Shown: piece by piece, positions 60,559-64,000 of the stretch
Layout: each line of letters begins with the position of its first letter
Position numbering within the stretch: position 1 is the stretch's first letter
From: Streptosporangium brasiliense
GTDB taxonomy: Bacteria; Actinomycetota; Actinomycetes; Streptosporangiales; Streptosporangiaceae
Direction of reading: 5' to 3'
DNA: 64,000 nt
Assembly: GCF_030811595.1 (NCBI RefSeq)
Contig: NZ_JAUSRB010000002.1
Coordinates: forward strand, 1,240,001-1,304,000
Position numbers and translations under genes: made by a program
The notes under the pieces: model-generated
Told to the model about the DNA's origin: nothing
The model's input: only the letters and a program-made list of their open reading frames with translations
Databases searched by the model: none

Positions 60559-61382
60559 TCAGGCGTGGCCCTGCGCGAGGACGCCGGGCCGCCGGCCCCA
60601 GACGGCGATCGTGGCCATCCCCAGATCGCGGAAGTCCGGATCGCTCAGCCGGGCCCGGGTCTCGTCGATCATGGCGGCGGTGATCCCGTCGATGGCCTGC
60701 AGGGCCGGGGCGAGCTGGTCGATGGTCAGCTTCCAGAAGCGGCTCATCGGCCGGTCCCCACCGACGACCGAGTGAGCGACGTCCATCTCGACCCCCACCA
60801 GCCCCACCCGGCTCAGACGGTCGTGCAGGGCCCGGGGCCACCGGCAGTCGGTGCCGATGCGCTCGGCCAGGGCCGTGAAGACACCCATGCTCGTCTCGCG
60901 ATAGGCCGTGTGCGGTGAGGATTCGATGGGGAACTCGGCCGGCTCCTCCAGCATCAGCCAGCCGCCGGGGGCCAGCCAGCTGACGACCCGGGCGAGGTCC
61001 AGTTCCCGGCTGCACAGATGGCAGAACAGGTAGCGGGCGTGGATGAAGTCGAAGACCCGGGAGGGAAGTCGTCACGCGTCAGGTCGTGCTGGAGCCATGA
61101 CAGGTTGGCCCGCTCTCCGTACCGGTCCCCGACGAGCCCCAGATCGAGATCGGTGGCGACCACGGTGCCCCGGGGGCAGCGCTCGGCGAGCCGGCGGGCC
61201 ACCGTACCGGTCCCCGCGCCCAGCTCCAGACAGCGCCAGTCGGACCGGAAGGGCAGGGATTCCAGCCGCCGGAACGACGCCGGATCCAGTTCCTGGGACA
61301 GCGCGTTCAGGCGCTCGTCCTCGGTCACGGTGGCGTGGTTGAAAACACCATCGCCATAACGCTCGACGAGTTGCTGCGTCAT
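60559..61382 (-). pseudogene. SAM-dependent methyltransferase interrupted by a one-base frameshift
   Basis: The frame from 61382 encodes the SAM-binding half: MTQQLVERYGDGVFNHATV, then CLELGAGTGTVARRLAE and VVATDLDLG. It breaks near 61052-61066 after DDFP. The -1/+2 frame then continues FDFIHARYLFCHLCSREL...WLAPGGWLMLEEP and runs to the stop at 60559. Together they make a complete class I methyltransferase of about 274 aa. One base is missing at a C/G run (TTCCCTCCCGGG). Either a recent pseudogene or a sequencing error. Divergent from the chorismatase gene, which has the same kind of defect. Confidence 0.8.
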
Positions 61383-61742
61383 CGGTGCGACCTCCGGGTA
61401 GGAGATGCTGCTCCCTGAGGGGAATCGTTATGCCACGGACCGGATGGAGCAGAGGCGGTCCCGTCCACGGATTTGACGACATTCACGGGGCGGTGGGAGG
61501 CCACTGCCCCGCCCCACCGAGAATTACAGGGCCGCGGCAGGCCGTCTTCTTCGAAAAAGGGATCTCCGGCAATAGGGGTGAGGGCCCTGTCCCCGCCGCC
61601 ATTGTCCGCACAATTCAGAAAAGGCGGAGGCAAAGACGGCGCAATGCGGAATAGGGGTGGCGGCCGCAATACGGAAGATGATCGGCGAGGATCGGGACAC
61701 TCATGCTTGGGGACGAACCGTCTCCGGCAGACAGGACCGACG
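61383..61742. promoter_or_regulatory. divergent region, methyltransferase / chorismatase
   Basis: 360 bp with lower GC in the middle. GGAATAGGGGTG-like sequence occurs twice (near 61571 and 61649). CTTCTTCGAAAAAGG contains a TTCTTCGAA palindrome-like core. No believable gene. Promoters for both flanking genes are expected. Confidence 0.4.
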
Positions 61743-62779
61743 ATGACCATTACCACTTCTCTGGCCGGCCTGAGCTGCCGATTCGAGAACGCGGACCCCG
61801 GGGCGAGTCCGGCCGGGTGCTGGGCGCGGTCGGATACTCGGATCGGGCCGGTGGTCCGGTCGTCCGGGACGGCCATCCGTCGCTGACGCTGTCGATGCGC
61901 GACGACGGGGGCCCGGCGTTCACGGAGGTGTGGCGGACCACCGCGGACGTGACGAGCGGGCGGCACAAGGGCCTGGCGTACGCGCACGACGGGGAGTATC
62001 TGTTTTGCTGCGGGCGGATCGAGGAGACCGCGGACTACGTCACCTCGACCGAGGCCGCCTACCTGGCGGCATTCGAGCTCATCGAGCTGCTCGGCTACCC
62101 GAACGTCGTCCGCGTGTGGAACATGGTCAACGAGATCAACGACGTGGACGACGGCGGCCACAACGTGTACACCCAGTTCTGCAGAGGCCGCGCGGCCGCG
62201 TTCGAGCAGCGGCAGATGTCGGAGCGGCTCATACCCGCCGCCACCTGCGTGGGGAGTCACGGCGGCGGTGTGGCGTTCTATTTCATCGCGTGCCGTTCGG
62301 CGCGGGTGACGAATATCGAGAATCCCCGGCAGACCCCCGCCTACCGCTATCCGCCGAGATACGGGATAAAGTCGCCCAGCTTCGCCCGGGCCACCTACCT
62401 GTCATCGGGGAGCCCCGTCCGGTCCGATTACCTGTTCGTCTCCGGGACCGCCAGCATACTTGGCTGCGAGACCGTCTATAAGGGTGACATCGAACGGCAG
62501 TGCGCCACGACGCTCGACAACATCTCGGTGCTCATCGGCCCGGGGAATCTCGCAAAGTATGGAATCGGCGCGGACCTGACGCTCCAGGACCTTGATTCCG
62601 TGAAAGTCTACGTGAAGCGCGACGCGGACATACCTCTCGTGCGGCGGATGTGTTCCGGCGCTTTCTCCGGGGACGCCGAAGTCGCCTATCTGAACGTGGA
62701 CATATGCCGGGACGACCTCCTGGTGGAGATCGAGGGGATGGTCACGCCGGAGCGCCTGACGGCCTCCGGCGGAGCGTGA
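61743..62779 (+). pseudogene. chorismatase (FkbO/Hyg5 family) with an N-terminal one-base frameshift
   Basis: The bulk of the protein matches chorismatases: WNMVNEINDVDDGGHNVY, FCRGRAAAFE, GGGVAFYFIACR, NIENPRQTPAYRYP, FVSGTASILG, LDNISVLIG and VEIEGMVTPE. These enzymes hydrolyse chorismate to pyruvate plus a dihydroxycyclohexadiene or hydroxybenzoate. The expected N-terminus (TSLAGLSCRFENADPG) begins at ATG 61743, with AGGA six bases upstream, but is in a different frame. The frames join at the CCCCGGGG run 61796-61803, where one base is missing. Without the shift a start at ATG 61703 gives an unrelated N-terminus. Not a known orthosomycin gene. Confidence 0.85.
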
Positions 62780-62801
62780 ACCCACCGGACTCCGGGACCG
62801 G

Positions 62802-62824
62802 CCCCCGCGCGGCACGGGCGCGGG
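62802..62824 (+). terminator. possible terminator after the chorismatase gene
   Basis: 8-bp GC stem CCCCGCGC / GCGCGGGG with a 7-base loop, 22 nt after the stop. No T-run; other short inverted repeats surround it. Confidence 0.5.
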
Positions 62825-62970
62825 GAGGCGGGTCCGGCCGGCCGGTGAACCGCGGGCCGGCTCCGCCGGGATTCCGATGATCCGTCGGCAGAAAACCAGA
62901 AATCACAGCATCACGGGCAGTGGGCGCGGATTACCCTGAGATCAATGGGTCATGGGAATCACGCGAGCAG

Positions 62971-64000
62971 GTGCCAGTGGAATCCGTAGAGATCACTTAC
63001 TGCAGTTTCTGCAACAAATCCCAGCACGAGGTAGTTAAGGTGATCGCGGGGCCCGAGGTATACATCTGCGATGAGTGCGTGGAGCTGTGCAACGAGATCC
63101 TCTCCGAGGAGAAGGCCGAAGACGACAAGAAATCCAAAAAGCGGAAATTCCATGACATAGCGCGCGCTGAGCCTCCCAGGCCGTCCTGGCTGTACGACCG
63201 GCTGTCCGATTACGTCATCGGCCAGGAGGAGGCCAAACGCGATGTCGCCGTGGCCGTCCACCGTCATTTCCTCCGCTCCCGGGTCCGCGGCGCCCACGGC
63301 TACGACAAGAACAACCTCCTCCTCATCGGCCCGACCGGTTCCGGCAAGACGCTCCTGGCCAAGGCGCTGGCCGCGGCTCTCGACCTCCCCCTCGCGATCG
63401 TCGACGCCACGACGTACACGGAGGCCGGCTATGTCGGCGAAGACGTCGAGGGCATGTTCAAGGACCTCCTCAAGGTGGCCGGCGGCAACCGGGAGGCCGC
63501 CGAGAGCGGCATCATCTACATCGACGAAATAGACAAGCTCGCCCGCAAGTCGGTCAACCCCAGCATCACGCGCGACGTCTCCGGGGAGGGCGTCCAGCAG
63601 GCGCTGCTCAACATATTGAGCGGGACGGACGTCACCTACGACCCGAAGAGCAACCGCAAGCACCCCTCCAGCGACCGCACGGCCGTCAACACCGAGGGGA
63701 TCCTGTTCATCGGCGGCGGGTCGTTCGAAGGGCTCACCCGCATCGTGGCCGACCGCCTGGTGCGGACGCGGCTGAAGACACCGCAGCAGGTCGCGGCGGA
63801 GCCGGGGAGGATCCTGACCGAGGCCGGTCAGGAGGACCTGATCGCCTTCGGGCTCATGCCGGAGTTCGCCGCCCGGTTCACCACCATCAGCGCCTTCGAG
63901 CCGCTGAGCGCCGATCATCTCCGCTCCATCCTGCACTCGACGCCGCAGTCGCCGATCCGGCAGTACCAGGCGTTGCTGAGCGAGCACCGCTGCGATCTCA
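62971..64000 (+). CDS. ClpX-like AAA+ unfoldase, 3' end outside window
   Basis: At least 343 residues, open to the window end. The N-terminal zinc-binding domain (YCSFCNKSQ...[10 protein letters not shown], about residues 9-38) is that of ClpX. The AAA+ module follows: Walker A GPTGSGKT, pore loop GYVGED, Walker B IIYIDEID, and [15 protein letters not shown]. ClpX recognises substrates and feeds them to ClpP. Several stretches differ from housekeeping ClpX ([26 protein letters not shown]), so this may be a second, divergent copy. GTG 62971 or 62977 is the start. Whether it belongs to the cluster is unknown. Confidence 0.88.
   Translation, partial: MPVESVEITYCSFCNKSQHEVVKVIAGPEVYICDECVELCNEILSEEKAEDDKKSKKRKFHDIARAEPPRPSWLYDRLSDYVIGQEEAKRDVAVAVHRHFLRSRVRGAHGYDKNNLLLIGPTGSGKTLLAKALAAALDLPLAIVDATTYTEAGYVGEDVEGMFKDLLKVAGGNREAAESGIIYIDEIDKLARKSVNPSITRDVSGEGVQQALLNILSGTDVTYDPKSNRKHPSSDRTAVNTEGILFIGGGSFEGLTRIVADRLVRTRLKTPQQVAAEPGRILTEAGQEDLIAFGLMPEFAARFTTISAFEPLSADHLRSILHSTPQSPIRQYQALLSEHRCDL

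Noticed and set aside
61473..61886. Separate 137-codon protein upstream of the chorismatase
   Set aside because: Its C-terminal half is the displaced N-terminus of the chorismatase; the rest is non-coding-like, so it is better explained by a frameshift.

Overview
The window is high-GC DNA from a filamentous actinomycete. The protein flavour, the wblA/ponA-type locus and tRNA-Pro suggest Streptosporangiales or a relative, but I cannot fix the genus from sequence alone. The first 7.4 kb is a conserved housekeeping block: RidA-like, a 51-aa protein, two ArsA-like ATPases, WblA, a class A penicillin-binding protein, GatB/YqeY and a metallophosphoesterase. This order matches the M. tuberculosis Rv3678c-Rv3683 region as I remember it. 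A tRNA-Pro(CGG) gene closes the block.

Directly behind the tRNA, from about 7.46 to 59.06 kb, lies an apparently complete orthosomycin (everninomicin/avilamycin-type) gene cluster. The diagnostic set is: an AviM-like iterative type I PKS (KS-AT-DH-ACP) for orsellinic acid; an AviN-like KAS III-type acyl transfer protein; a flavin phenol halogenase; a DnrK-type O-methyltransferase; four PhyH/Fe(II)-2-oxoglutarate oxygenases, the family that closes orthoester and methylenedioxy rings; a pyruvate-dehydrogenase-like E1 alpha/beta pair for the two-carbon eurekanate branch; an AviX12-like radical SAM protein; a UDP-xylose-synthase-like decarboxylase for the pentose; RmlA/RmlB; 2,3-dehydratase, 3-ketoreductase and 4-ketoreductase for deoxysugars; six glycosyltransferases; several O-methyltransferases; and both self-resistance 23S rRNA methyltransferases, AviRa and AviRb. 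A sub-block at 40.1-45.3 kb (nitrososynthase, 3-aminotransferase, C-methyltransferase, 3,5-epimerase, 4-ketoreductase) is the recipe for a branched nitrosugar (evernitrose type). That places the product with the everninomicins rather than the avilamycins. The only regulator seen is an 89-aa LuxR-type HTH protein, and no exporter is visible.

Layout: 7.5-10.9 kb (-) sugar genes; 11.3-30.8 kb (+) long run of mostly overlapping genes (oxygenase, O-methyltransferase, AviRa, sugar genes, GT, methyltransferases, radical SAM); 30.9-39.0 kb (-) PKS, KAS III, multicopper oxidase, halogenase; 39.2-41.1 kb (+); 41.0-45.3 kb (-) nitrosugar genes; 45.6-52.8 kb (+) GTs and E1 subunits; 52.8-57.1 kb mixed; 57.1-58.2 kb apparently non-coding; AviRb at 58.2-59.1 kb (-). 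The right flank has a small membrane protein, an NTR-like secreted protein, a methyltransferase and a chorismatase that each carry an apparent single-base frameshift, and the start of a ClpX-like ATPase cut by the window end.

Oddities: single-base indels at G/C runs in three genes; short direct duplications (25-39 bp) at many gene junctions, several including the stop codon or the start region; a triplicated start region between an oxygenase and the O-methyltransferase; a probable CTG start; a Tat-exported multicopper oxidase in the halogenase operon; and a fourth PhyH oxygenase.
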